A stretch of 64,000 bases of DNA from Prorocentrum cordatum (Eukaryota; Sar; Dinophyceae; Prorocentrales; Prorocentraceae), in the NCBI GenBank assembly GCA_963575745.1, contig CAUYUJ010014172.1:177501-241500 (forward strand), given 5' to 3'. The notes under the pieces were generated by a model. That model did no database searches. It worked only from the letters and a program-made list of their open reading frames with translations, and was not told the DNA's origin. Shown here piece after piece: positions 32,570-44,345 of this stretch; the stretch's first letter is position 1, and the number at the start of each line of letters is the position of its first letter. Position numbers and translations under genes: made by a program.

Positions 32570-33965
32570 TCTGTAGGTCATGTATGATTCTGACCACATG
32601 TCCATCCTAAATATGAAATCACAATGTCCCAGGCCAACCGGGTTCCCCCCCCTGAGGGTCCCTTGTAAAAAACACTATGCGGTGACATGTTTGTTCTAAC
32701 ATAACACTGTTTCGCGAATCCCTTGCAACAAATGGGACGAAGTGCACACGCGCGCGCCGTCGCGCGCGCATGCCGAAATCCTTCCAAAACCCTTCGGTTT
32801 CGGAAGGATGTCGCAATCGAGTTTCCAAAAACCATGCAAAAAACACGTGGTTTCGCAACACTGATGTGCTAAAACAGCTTCCGCGCGAGCTCTTGCGAAA
32901 TCTTGAGAAAACCAAAAGGTTTTTCAAGATTTTCACAAAGTGCTATCACACGGGCTTCGCGCGCGCGCATGTCGAAATCTGTCGAACGCCCTTGCGCGTG
33001 TGCCGTCGCGAGAATCCTCTGCAAAAAAAAAAACCAAGTGCAGACGCGCGCGTCGTTGCGCGCGTATGCCGAAAACCTTCAAAACCCATCGGTTTCGGAA
33101 GGATTTCAAAATCGTGCCCAGAAAACATACAAAAACACAAGGTTTCGTTGTTATCATCATCATCGTCTTTCCTCCTCCCTCGTCGTGATCATCATCAACG
33201 TCGCCGTCCTTCCTCCTTCTTCGTCGTTCGCGTCGTCGCCGTCCTCCCTCCTCCCTCGTCGTTGTCGTCGTTGTCGTCGTTGTCGCCGTCGTCGTCCTCC
33301 CTCCTCCCTCGTCGTCTTCGTTGGCGACGTCGTAGTCGTCTTCATCGTCGTCGTCGGCGTCGGCGTCGTCGTCGTCTTCGTCGTCGTCGTCGGCGTCGTC
33401 GTCGTCGCTGCCGTCGTCGTCGTCGGCGTCGGCGTCGTTGACGTCGTCGTCGTCGTCGTCGTCGTCGGTGTCGTTGTTGTCGTCGTCGTCGGTGTTGTCA
33501 TCGTCGTTGTCGTTGTCATCGTCGTCGTCGTCGTCTGCGTCGGCGTCGTCGTCGTCGTCGGTGTCGTCGTCGTCGTTGTTGTCGTTGTCGGCGTCGTCGA
33601 AGTCGTTGGAGACGTCGTTGGTGTCGTTGTAGTTGTTTTCGGCGGCGTCGTCGTCGTTGTCGCTGTCGTGGTCGGCGTCGCTGTCGTTGCCAAGTGCCAT
33701 TTGGTACCGACCGTCACGGTCTTAAGAGATGTTGCAAACCAAGTTGCGGGTGGGTGGGTAGGATGTTTGCGCGAGCAGTGGAGTGGACAACTCACTGCGA
33801 ACAGAAATTAATTGCACACCATAGATTGCACCACATAGGCTGCACGCCACATGGGTTGCACCACGTAGATAGCACAGCAACGACTGCACCGCATACACCG
33901 TATCAAACAAATTGCACCACATAGGCTGCTCCGCAAATCTTGCACAATATTGATTGCGAACCATA
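32570..33965 (+). mobile_element. Dispersed repeat family D, copy 2, with GTC expansion
   Basis: Head-to-tail with copy 1, only about 50 bases apart. It keeps the 5' landmarks (TGTATGATTCTG, ACCGGGTTCCCCCC, GAGGGTCCCTTGT) and the 3' landmarks (GCAAACCAAGTTGCGGGTGG, TTTGCGCGAGCAGTGGAGT, ATTGCACCACATAG repeats). The 5' part contains a duplicated block ATGCCGAAA / TTCGGTTTCGGAAGGAT at about 32,770-32,810 and 33,068-33,105. Its core is replaced by a 550-base GTC-rich array. Confidence 0.7.
33140..33692 (+). repeat. GTC/GTT triplet array inside family D copy 2
   Basis: About 550 bases of GTC triplets with GTT, GTA, GCC and CTC variants. It sits where copies 1 and 3 have only short ATCGTCATCGTCG-type stretches, so it most likely arose by expansion of that seed. 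Poly-Asp, poly-Thr and poly-Val frames here are not genes. Confidence 0.9.
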
Positions 33966-34025
33966 TGTTGACAGAGCACACACTGTTTGGGGCACGCGCC
34001 TGGCGAACATTCGATCGTCCTCATG

Positions 34026-34248
34026 TAGAGGCCTCTCATGTGCGGTCGGAGTAGCTGAGATCGGAGGATCGCACCGCATCGCCGATGCATCGGCGATGCA
34101 TCGGCGGTGCGTCCGCGACGTCGGCGATGTACTTGTGACCCCAGCGTGCAGAACGTCTGCCTCCGCATCGAAACGACTCGCCGATGCATCGGAGATGCGG
34201 CGCGATGCTCCAGCCCCATTCGCTCGGACCCCACTTGGGATGCCTAGA
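34026..34248. mobile_element. MITE-like foldback element, family 1, copy B
   Basis: About 223 bp. The left end is TAGAGGCCTCTCATG and the complement of the right end is TCTAGGCATCCCAAG; the next TIR blocks are GGTCGGAGTAG and its diverged partner. The interior carries the GCATCGCCGATGCATCGGCG palindromes. No convincing target duplication. It lies immediately downstream of family D copy 2. Downstream, 34,420-34,500 is a CTC microsatellite. Confidence 0.75.
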
Positions 34249-34704
34249 CTCGGAGGGAGGAGGGAGGAGGGAGGAGGGCGCGCATGGATTAAGGATCGGT
34301 GGATCTGGCGCGCGGGTGCCAGATCCGCGGATCGGGAAAGGGACGCTCCGAGACATGACGACAGTGCCGCTCGCTCTGGCCACGGAATGCGCCTGCTTGC
34401 GCATGCAGAGAAGACCAGCCCTCCTCGTCCTCCTCCTCCTCCTCCTCCTCCTCCTCCTCGTCCTCCTCCTCCTCCTCCTCCTGCTCCTCCTCCTCATCCA
34501 CCCGCCTTTAGTCCATGCTTGCGTTCCCTCGATAGACCCATGTCCCGTCCCCCAGAGAGGCAGAGGCAGCGCCCCTCCCCCAACACCCTGCGCGCCGAGG
34601 CACGCCCCCTGGGGCTGGCCGCTCTGCGCCAGCAGGGCCTCGCGGGGCGGAGAAACGCGAACGGGCAACGCCGACATGCTCCTCAGAACGCCGCGACCAT
34701 CTCG

Positions 34705-34890
34705 GGTAGGTGGCGACATCCAAACCTTCGCTGACCCCCACCAACCTTCGACTCTCATAAATCGATGGCAGGCGGGGTTAGAGCTCGGAGTTCGCCAAAT
34801 GTTCGACGAATTTCGAACCCTACCCCCGCCGCCCATCCAATGGCCTGAATCGAAGATCGGCGAAGGTAGGGTTCGAACTTTGTCGCCAGT
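34705..34890. mobile_element. Foldback element, family 3, copy A
   Basis: Related to 46,342-46,526. Both contain nested inverted repeats: outer GGTGGCGACATC against the complement of TTTGTCGCC, and inner GAACCCTACCCCCGCC against GGCGGGG and GGTAGGGTTCG. Between the inner arms both have GTTCGACGAATTTCGAACCC or a close variant. No coding capacity. Confidence 0.6.
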
Positions 34891-35083
34891 CGGGGGCGTC
34901 CAAGAGGGGGGCGTCCAGGAGGGGGGGTCACAAATCACGGCGCGAGGCACGTGCGCGGCCCAAGGGGGGCCAGGGGAAGGTGCAATGAGAGGCAGGGCCA
35001 TGACATCCGGGAAGACAACACTGCCCTGGCCATGACGTGCCCCCCTCATCACCACTCCCCGCTTGGCCGCCCCCAAGTGCTCC

Positions 35084-36322
35084 TCAGCGCGCCGCGACCG
35101 CTACGGCCGAGTAACGTATGCTTAGTGTCGCCACGCCGGCCCCGGCGGCACGCCTTTCTCTTGCGGTTGAACAGCGCGTCGCTCCGCGCAGCGGGGCGGG
35201 AGGCCCGGGAAAGCTCGGGGCGTTGCCGCGTCGGGACCGTGAAGAGGACGGCGTGCCGCACCGAAGCGCGGTGGGCCAGAACTGGCTGGGCGACGCGCTA
35301 TCATCAGGGGGGCGTAAGACCTGGGTACAGAGGACTCGGAAATACCCGACGAGGTCGTCAAAAAAATGACGAGGCCGAGCCTGCATTTTGACGAGGCCTC
35401 CCGCTGCAGACATCCCAAGAAACTCCTCCTCGTCAAAATCCGAGGCGCGGTCGTCAAAAAACGATGGCGAACCCGAGTCCTGGCAAACCCGGGTCTTACG
35501 CTCCCCCGATATCAAAAGATTCCCAGTCGTATCGCCTCTGCTCCCGACCACGGCCATTGCTGGGGCAGCAGTCACGACCGGGACGACGTCGACCACGACG
35601 ACCACGACAAGACCACCACGACGACTGCTATGACGATCGGCCACTACCACGACCTCTGCGGCTCCCTGGCCAGCGTCTTCCTGGAGACGAAGGCCACTTC
35701 GTCCACGACCCTCCCTGGGTTCGGCCTAGCGGCGGTAACTTCGACGAGGCTGGCTTGCTACACCGCAATTTTCTCCGCAGTCGTGACGACGGCGGTCAGC
35801 TCAATAGGGCGGAGGGGCTAGAGCCGCTGCCCAAGACCCTGTGGCCACCTTGCTGAGCAGTGGGTCCTTCGGCGGTGATGCCCGCATTTCCCTAGGACTG
35901 CGGGGCGGAACCGTCGCTTCCCGTGATGAAGCCGGTCGCGACAAGCTCGTCCTCTTCCGTGAGCGCATCTGTTTTGTTGTCCTGAGTTGCCTTCCGATGT
36001 GCGAGGGTTGGCCTTTGCGGGTGAACCTGATCCTGTTTGGCAATCTGTCATGGAAACAAAGGAAGCCCGGAACTCGACGAATCTCTGCTTGAAAATGCTG
36101 GGGGGCGACCGAAACTTGCCTCTGACCCAGGGCGGGCGTCATGAGTTCCATCAGGTCGATTCGCAGGGCAGCGTCGGGTACGTTCCACACGCCTCCTTCA
36201 GGGGCCGAACGCTCCAGCTCAAAAGCCTGGGTAGCAGCGGCGCGGTTGAAGCTGCCAGCGGAACTCGCCCCCGGGTCGCCCCGGAACTCGCCCCGGAACT
36301 CGCCCCCGTCGTCGTCGGTCAT
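35084..36322 (-). other. Possible minus-strand gene, unrecognised
   Basis: Two minus-strand frames, 36,322-35,801 (173 codons) and 35,650-35,084 (188 codons), have a more natural composition than the chance frames nearby. Examples are FELERSAPEGGVWNVPDAAL, VPGFLCFHDRLPNRIRFTRK and SPSFFDDRASDFDEEEFLGM. The interval between them also contains a protein-like segment in another frame (VVDEVAFVSRKTLAREPQRS). This could be a spliced gene or a decayed retroelement gag region. No domain is identified, so no function is given. A small tandem repeat GGAACTCGCCCC lies at about 36,258-36,305. Confidence 0.3.
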
Positions 36323-36499
36323 GCCAAGGCGGCGGGGGGGGGGACATCAACCCACAGAAACAAATCAGACGGAGGTCCTGTGTGGTGAAGGCCACATTGA
36401 GCAGTCACCCCGAGCTGAAAAATATGTTTGCCACATGCATCCAGTTCTTGTGACATCAGTACTGCAAGGCCAGCATTGTGCAGGAAGCTTCGTCGTCTC

Positions 36500-37290
36500 C
36501 TAGGTTATCGAAACACAGCCGCTGCATGGAGGTGGCGCAGCCCGCGCTCCGTGCCAACGCGGACTTAACCGCCGGGGTCGCTGAAGAGCGCCGCCAGCCC
36601 TGTGGCAACGAACGGCTCCTAAAATACGACGGGCCCGAAGGCCTCGAGGGCCTGGCGACACCCGTCCGTGAGTAGTATCAGGGACGCGGGGCCCTTCCCC
36701 GCGAGGTTGCGACAACCACAGACTGCCGCGTGCACCCTTGGGTCTGTCATGGAAAATTCCCTTCCACGTCCGGGGCCCCTACATGAAGGGCTGCAAGGGC
36801 CTCCTCCGCTGTGACTTGAGGAAGGGGTGCCTTCGGCGCGTTACGCGAACATGCGCGCGCCGCACTCAAACCCAGTCAACTCATGCAGTTCTCGGTCGTC
36901 GCAGGCTGGGCCCGCGGGTGCGCGCGCGCCGGCGGTCCCGCGGGTGCGCGCGCGCGGGCGTAACAGTGGAAGTCTTCTGGGCCCTCACGGGGCAATGGTG
37001 CGGCAAGGGGCGCAGCGGCCGCGGCGCGGGGGCGCCGGCGGCGGGAGAGGGGGCCGGCAGCGGGGCCAGCGGACCCACTAGACGGGCGGCCCTGGGGGAG
37101 CAGCGAGGCGGCAGCGGGCGGCGGTCGCCAAACGCGCGCCCGGCAGGCGGCGAACGAGGCGCGCAGACAGCTCAGCGCAGTACGGAGGGAGGGGCAGCGA
37201 GGCACCGCGGGGCGGCAGCAGACCGCAGCCCGTGAAGAGGCCCGACGCAGACCCAACAACCCCCCCTCCTCAAGCCCCCCCGCCCCCCCT
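36500..37290. other. GC-rich region without supportable genes
   Basis: Gly/Arg/Ala-rich frames on both strands and a GCGCGC-rich stretch at about 36,925-36,960. Nothing recognised. Confidence 0.5.
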
Positions 37291-38049
<759 letters not shown>

Positions 38050-38110
38050 TTTTTTGGCGTCGCGGCTCCGCGCGCAACATCGCGACATGGAACTGTCCAG
38101 AAAGAGAGAA

Positions 38111-38141
<31 letters not shown>

Positions 38142-38143
<2 letters not shown>

Positions 38144-39426
38144 AAAACAAACAATAGCCTGACGAAGGACCCAACCAGATGAAGGTGTGAGTACCGCAAT
38201 TGAGATTCACTTCTTCGGTGGTGATCCCGATGAGGCAACGAACCGTGCTAGGGGTGTGCCGAAATGAGTGGCGTGGTACACAACGCAAACGAAAACGAAC
38301 AACACAATGCGGACTGCGCCAGCCATGGGGACCTTCGGTGGGGCTCCATATGGGGCCTCGAAACGCTGTCCTGGGTGGGGGAAGACGCATGCGAACACCC
38401 CCACTGGGGCCTTCGGTGGAGCTCCCTATGGGGCCACGAAGAGCTGTCCTGCGTGGGGGAGACGCATGCGAACACCCCGATTATGGCCTTCGGTGGAGCT
38501 CACTATGGGGCCACGAAACGCTGTCCTGGGCGGGGGAGACGCATGCAAACACCTTCAGTGGGGCCTTCGGTGGACCTCCCTATTGCCACGAAGCGCTGTC
38601 CTGTGTGGGGGAGACGCATGCGAACACCCCCACTGGGACTTTCGGTGGAGCTGCCTATGGGGCCACGAAGCGCTGTCCTGGGTGGGGGAGACGCATGCGA
38701 ACACCCCGATTATGGCCTTCGGTGGAGCTCCCTATGGGGCCACGAAGCGCTTTCCTAGGCGGGGGAGACGCATGCAAACACCCTCAGTAGGGCCTTCGGT
38801 GGACCTCCCTATTGCCACGAAGCGCTGTCCTGGGTGGGGGAGATGCATACGAACACCCCCGCTGGGACTTTCGGTGGAGCTCCCTATGGGGCCACGAAAC
38901 GGTGTCCTGGGTGGGGGAGACGCATGCGAACACCCCGATTATGGCCTTCGGTGAAGCTCCATGGGGACGCGAAATAGTGTCCTGGGTGGGGGCGACGCAT
39001 GCGAACACCCCTACTGGGGCCTTCGGTGAAGCTCACAATGAGACCACGAAACGCTGTCTTGGGTGGGGGAGACGCATGCGAAAACCCCCAGTGGGGCCTT
39101 CGGTGGAGCTCCCTATGGGGCCTCGAAACGCTGTCCTGGGTGGGGGAGACGCATGCGAACACCCCGATTCTGGCCTTCGGTAGAGCTCCCTATGGGGCCA
39201 CGAAGCGCTGTCCTGGGTGGGGGAGACGCATGCGAACACCCTCAGTGGAGCCTTCGGTGGAGCTCCTATGGGGCCACGAAACGTGTGAGGGGTGTGACGA
39301 CATGGGCGGCGGGGGCGATGATGGTGACGATGATGAGGATGTGGATGAGGATGATGCTGCAAATGATGATGCTGATGGATGATGGGTGACGGTGATGATG
39401 GTGACGATGGTGTAGGGAGAGGGAGG

Positions 39427-39505
<79 letters not shown>

Positions 39506-39516
39506 AATGATGATGC

Positions 39517-39557
<41 letters not shown>

Positions 39558-39700
39558 CTGATGCTGATGCTGATGCTGGTGATGGGAAGGGAGGAGGAGG
39601 AAGAGGAGGAGGAGGAGGAGGAGGAGGAGGAAAGGAGAGGAGAGGAACGCGGGGCGCTGTCTCTTCAAAACGAGGACCCAACACCACAAGATTGTGGGGG
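38142..39700 (+). repeat. Array-carrying repeat element 2 (77-bp units)
   Basis: Start block ACGAAGGACCCAACCAGATG with GTGAGTACCGCAATTG; then about 14 units of about 77 bp with the core GGTGGAGCTCCCTATGGGGC and the linker CTGTCCTGGGTGGGGGAGAC; then a GAT array (39,420-39,590) and GGA tract; then end block ACGCGGGGCGCTGTCTCTTC followed by AAAACGAGGACCCAACA. Some units alternate an ATTATGGCC or CAGTGGGGCC variant, indicating higher-order duplication. Confidence 0.8.
39420..39645 (+). repeat. (GAT)n and (GGA)n microsatellites
   Basis: About 170 bases of GAT triplets with GCT interruptions, followed by GGA triplets, forming the purine-rich segment just before the end block of array element 2. 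Confidence 0.95.
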
Positions 39701-41954
39701 AAAAAATATCCTGGCGAAGGACCCAACAATATGCAGTTGTGGGTACCGCCATTGTGGAAATCTTCTTCGGTGAAACTCCCTATATGGGGCCACGAAGCGC
39801 TGCACAGGGTGGGGGGAACGCTGTTCTGGGTGAGTGGTGTGTCAAGTAAGGCTTCCGGGACGCATGCGGACGGTCCCACTGGGGGCTTCGGTGGAGCTCC
39901 CTATGGGGCCACATGGGGCCACGAAGCGCTGTACTGGGTGGGTGAAAATGCCAAATTGCGCTTCCGGGACGCATGTGGACGGTCCCATCGGGGGCTTCGG
40001 TAGAGCTCACTAAGGGGCCACGAAACGCTGTATTGGGTAGGTAAAATTACCACGTTGGGTTGTCGGGACGCTTGCGGGCGGTGGCACTGGGGCCTTCGGT
40101 GGAGTTCCCTACGGGGCCACGAAATTCTGGACTGGGTGGGTGAAAATGCCACAATGGGTGTTTCGGGACGCTTGCGGACGGCCCCACTGGGGCCTTCCGT
40201 GGAGCTCCCTGTGTAGAGGCCTCCTAGATGGGGTCGGAGTAGATGGGGTCGAAGGATCGCACCGCATCGCCAATGCATCGCCGATGCATCGGCAATGCAT
40301 CGGCGATGCATCGGCGACGTCGGCGTGGGGAAACACAGTCTCCACATCGAGCCGCATCGCCAATGCATCGCCGACGCATCGCCGATGCATCGGCGATGCG
40401 GTGCGAGCCTCCGACCCCATCTACTCCGACCCCATCTGGGAGGCCTAGACTGTGGGGCCACGAAACGCTGCACCGGGTGGGTGATGATGCCACCTTGGGT
40501 GTGCGGGACGCATGCGGACGGTGGCACTGGGGCCTTCGGTGGAGCTCCCTGTGGGGCCACGAAGCGCTGTAATGGGTAGGTGGAAATGCCAAATTGGGTG
40601 TTTCAGGACACACTCGGACGGTCCCACTGGGAGCTTCGGTGGAGCTTTCTATGTGGCCACGAAGCGCTGTACTGAGTGGGGGGGACGCATGTGGACGGTA
40701 GCATTGTGACCTTCGGTGGGGCTCCCTTGGGGCCACGAAGCGCTGTACTGAGTGGGGGGGACGCATGTGGACGGTGGCACTGGGGCCTTCGGTGGAGCTC
40801 CCTATGGGGCCACGAAGCGCTGTACTGAGTGGGGGGGACGCATGTGGACGGTGGCACTGGGGCCTTCGGTGGAGCTCCCTATGGGGCCACGAAACGCTGT
40901 ACTGAGTGGGGGGGACGCATGTGGACGGTGGCACTGGGGCCTTCGGTGGAGCTCCCTATGGGGCCACGAAACGCTGTACTGAGTGGGGGGGACGCATGTG
41001 GACGGTGGCACTGGGGCCTTCGGTGGAGCTCCCTATGGGGCCACGAAGCGCTGTACTGAGTGGGGGGGACGCATGTGGACGGTGGCGCTCGGGCCTTCGG
41101 TGGAGCTCCCTATGGGGACACGAAACGCTGTGCTGAGGGGGGGACGCATGTGGACGGTGGCACGGGGCCTTCGGTGGAGCTCCCTATGGGGCCACGAAGC
41201 GCTGTACTGAGTGGGGGCATGTGGACGCACTGGGGCCTTCGGTGGAGCTCCCTATAGGGCCACGAAACGCTGCGCTGAGTGGGGGGGACGCATGTGGACA
41301 ATGGCACTTGGGCCTTCGGTGGAGCTTCCCATGGGGCCACAAAGCGCTGTACTGAGTGGGGGGGACGCATGTGGACGGTGGCACTGGGGCCTTCGGTGGA
41401 GCTCCCTATGGGGCCACGAAGCGCTGTATTGAGTGGGGGGGACGCATGTGGACGGTGGCAGTGGGGCCTTCGGTGGAGCTCCCTATGGGGCCGCGAAACG
41501 CTGCGCTGAGTGGGGGGAACGCATGTGGACGGTGCCACTGGGGCCATCGGTGGGGCTCCCTATGGGGCCACGAAGCGCTGTACTGAGTGGGGGGGACGCA
41601 TGTGGACGGTGGCACTGGGGCCTTCGGTGGAGCTCCCTATGGGGCCACGAAACGTGTACTGAGTAGGGGGGCGCATGTGGACGGTTGCGATGGGGCCTTC
41701 GGTGGAGCTCCCTATGGGGCCACGAAGCGCTGTACTGAGTGGGGGGGACGCATGTGGACGGTGGCGCTGGGGCCTTCGGTGGAGCTCCGGGCTACGAAAC
41801 GATGTATTGGGTTGGTGAAACGCAAGGAAGAGAGGGAGGAGGGAGGAGGATGGAGGAGGGGGAGGAGGAGAGGAGAAGAGGTGGAGGAATAGGAGGAGAA
41901 CGCGGGGACCGGCTCTTCAAAACGAGGACCCAACAACACAGGTTGGTTGGGAAG
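39701..41954 (+). repeat. Array-carrying repeat element 3 (77-bp units)
   Basis: Directly follows element 2. Its start block is CTGGCGAAGGACCCAACAAT then GTTGTGGGTACCGCCATTG. The 77-bp units carry the linker GCTGTACTGAGTGGGGGGGA and CGCATGTGGACGGTGGCACT; they are nearly identical between about 40,720 and 41,110 and more diverged at the edges. A GGA tract (41,825-41,900) and end block AACGCGGGGACCGGCTCTTC then AAAACGAGGACCCAACA close it. Because 77 is not divisible by 3, three consecutive units are read in three different frames before a stop, producing a ladder of 76-codon frames that are not genes. Confidence 0.82.
40214..40449. mobile_element. MITE-like foldback element, family 1, copy C, with 5-bp TSD
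   Basis: A 236-bp insertion that interrupts a 77-bp array unit. The termini TAGAGGCCTCC and TCTAGGCCTCC (complement of right end) extend into about 55-base inverted repeats through AGATGGGGTCGGAGTAGATG and GGTCG. CTGTG flanks both sides (40,209-40,213 and 40,450-40,454), and removing one CTGTG plus the element restores the unit GGAGCTCCCTGTGGGGCCAC. The interior contains repeated GCATCGCCGATGCATCGGCG palindromes. Non-coding. Confidence 0.9.
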
Positions 41955-42660
41955 AAGAGACGAGCGACGGCCCAGTACACACACAAATTGTTCTCCGCCT
42001 GGGAAGTCGCGACGCTGACGCGAAAGGTTGTAAGGGGTGCTGCATACAGGGACGATTTGCACCCAAAACTGTGGATGACGGGCCATCGGTGAAATCGTTC
42101 GTGGGTGTGCAGGGGGACTGTCTGCAGTCCGAAGTGTGGAATAGACGCATCGCATGTGGGAAGCGCGCGTGCAGACGGCAAAACGGCTGGCAGGTAGCAG
42201 CCGTGATGCAGGGAAACCGGGCAGGTGCAGCCAAGTCCCGGAAAGGGAGGCCAAATTATGGAGACCTGCGTGTACCGCCGGGAGGGAGACATGGAGGACG
42301 CGGTGCAAGACACCACTGCCAACGGAAGGTGCGTGACCCCAGCAGAATGGCCTTCGACGGCGCCACAGCTTGAAATCCGTGCCGCCAGGAGGGCATGCTC
42401 AGTGTGTGGGAGCATGTGTGAGCGGCTGCTATCGCGGGCTGGGGGTCACGAAGCCAAAACGCATCAGCAAAGAACCCGCTGTGTGACCAACGTGGCAGGG
42501 TGCCAGCGTGACCCAGACCGGGGCGCTACAGCACTAGCGGGTAAGGAGACACGAAGACACGCGCACCATCATAGTGCCCACTAGCTATATGTCCCGTGCA
42601 GCAGCGTCGTCGTCGCGTCGTCGCCGCCTCGCCCACGAGGCATGCCGCCAAGCACACACA
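41955..42660. other. Unique sequence, no gene recognised
   Basis: Balanced-composition sequence between array element 3 and the composite foldback. Short frames exist, with no recognisable domain or repeat. Confidence 0.5.
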
Positions 42661-42762
42661 CACACACACACTCACGCACGCGCAACACACAACAAACTTG
42701 ATCCGACGAGGACGGCGCCGCCGCCGCCGACCTTCGCGCCGCCGCGGGCGCACAAGCCACTA

Positions 42763-42796
<34 letters not shown>

Positions 42797-43077
42797 GGTG
42801 TATATCGGATGTGAGGGGGTTGAGATCGGAGTGGAACGGAGAGCCCCCCAACCGGGAAATCGGTTTCGGTTTCGTGTTCGTGCGTGCCATGCGGGCGAGG
42901 CGAAGCTGCGTGGGCGGGCGAGAAAAAGTCTCATGTGGCTGAGGCGCGGCCGGACCAAATGACTCCCTTCCGGGCGGCCGGTGGCCCGCGGTATCCCGCC
43001 GGTGTCCCGCTGGTGTCCCGTGTGGCTGAGGCGCGGCCGGACCAACTGACTCCCTTCCGGGCGGCCGGTGGCCCGCG

Positions 43078-43165
43078 GTGTCCCGCCGGTGTCCCGCGGT
43101 GTCCCGCAGTGTCCCGCGGTGTCCCGCGGTGTCCCGCGGTGTCCCGCCGGTGTCCCGCGGTGTCC
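43078..43165 (+). repeat. GTGTCCCGCG decamer repeat
   Basis: About nine copies of GTGTCCCGCG or GTGTCCCGCCG at 10-11-base spacing, leading directly into the GAT array. Confidence 0.85.
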
Positions 43166-43186
43166 CGCGAGGATGACGATGATGAT

Positions 43187-43242
<56 letters not shown>

Positions 43243-43960
43243 GATGATGAGATGATGATGATGATGGTGTCCCGATGAATATGATGATGATGTTGATGAT
43301 GGTGTCGATGATGATGATAGCGTCCCGATGATGAAGATGATGATGCTCATGATGATTGTGTTGATGATGATGACGATGATGGTGTCCCGATGACGATGAT
43401 GACGATGATGATTATGATGATGTTGGTGATGATGATGCTGATGGAAATGGTGTCCCGGCGATAATGATGTTGATGATGATGAGGTTGATGATGATTATGG
43501 TGTCCCGATGATGATGCTGATGATGATGATGGTGATGATGATGATGATGTTGATGGTGTCCCGATGGTGATAATAATGATAATGACGATGATGATGATGA
43601 TGTTGCTCATGATGATGATGGTGCCCCAATGATGATGATGTTATTGATGAGGATGATGATGTCGAAAATGAAGATGCGATGATCATGATGATGACGGTGT
43701 CCCGAATATGATGACGATGTTGATGATAATGTTGATGATGAGAACGATGGTGGTCATGATGGTGTCCCGATTGTGATGATGATTCTGATGATGCTGCTGA
43801 TGATGATGACGATGACTGTGTCCCGATGATAATGATGATGATGTTGATGGTGAGATGATGATGGTGATGATGATGATGTTGTCCCGATGATGATGCTGAC
43901 GTTGATGATGATGTTTATGATGATGATGATGACGGTGCCCTCACGATGCTGACGATGTTG
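43166..43960 (+). repeat. GAT array punctuated by GTGTCCCGAT
   Basis: About 800 bases of GAT triplets with GTT, GAC and AAT variants, interrupted every 60-65 bases by GTGTCCCGAT (near 43,268, 43,321, 43,383, 43,450, 43,500, 43,556 and onward). This makes a higher-order unit of roughly 60 bases derived from both neighbouring motifs. Confidence 0.85.
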
Positions 43961-44029
43961 GTGATGATGTTGATGTTTATGATGTCGTTGATGATGATGA
44001 TGACGTTGATTGAGAAAGCGATTGTGATA

Positions 44030-44235
44030 TCGATAGTGGGATCGATATTGAGACCGAATGTGAGACCGGTTGTGTGATCGAGTGTGAGATCGATTGTGAG
44101 ATCGATTGTGAGATCGATCGAATGGGATAGATCGAGTGATATCGATTGTGAGATCGATCGAGTGAGATCGATCGAGCGAGACCGATAGTGAGATCGATAG
44201 TGAGATCGATAGTGAGACCGATCGAGTGAGACGTT
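44030..44235 (+). repeat. GTGAGATCGATT 12-bp repeat, GATC-rich
   Basis: Degenerate 10-12-base repeats GTGAGATCGAT(T/C)G(A) with a very high density of GATC and ATCGAT. Non-coding. Confidence 0.85.
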
Positions 44236-44253
44236 CGTTCCCCCCCCCCCCCG

Positions 44254-44345
44254 AACCTCCTTATCACCCGAAGGGTGGTCGTATAGGTATACATACACAC
44301 CCACACACACACCTATACGACCACCCTGCGGGTGATAAGGAGGTT
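44254..44345. repeat. 35-bp-stem hairpin
   Basis: Arms at 44,254-44,288 and 44,311-44,345 are complementary except for one base (ACCCGAAGGGT against ACCCTGCGGGT). They begin AACCTCCTTATCACCC and enclose a 22-base CA-rich loop. Outside the arms a poly-C run faces a G6 run, extending the potential stem. It lies near the right side of the composite foldback. Confidence 0.92.

Noticed and set aside
40720-41820. Regularly spaced near-identical repeats as a possible CRISPR array
   Set aside because: Units are contiguous 77-bp tandem repeats without unique spacers, and the context is eukaryotic.
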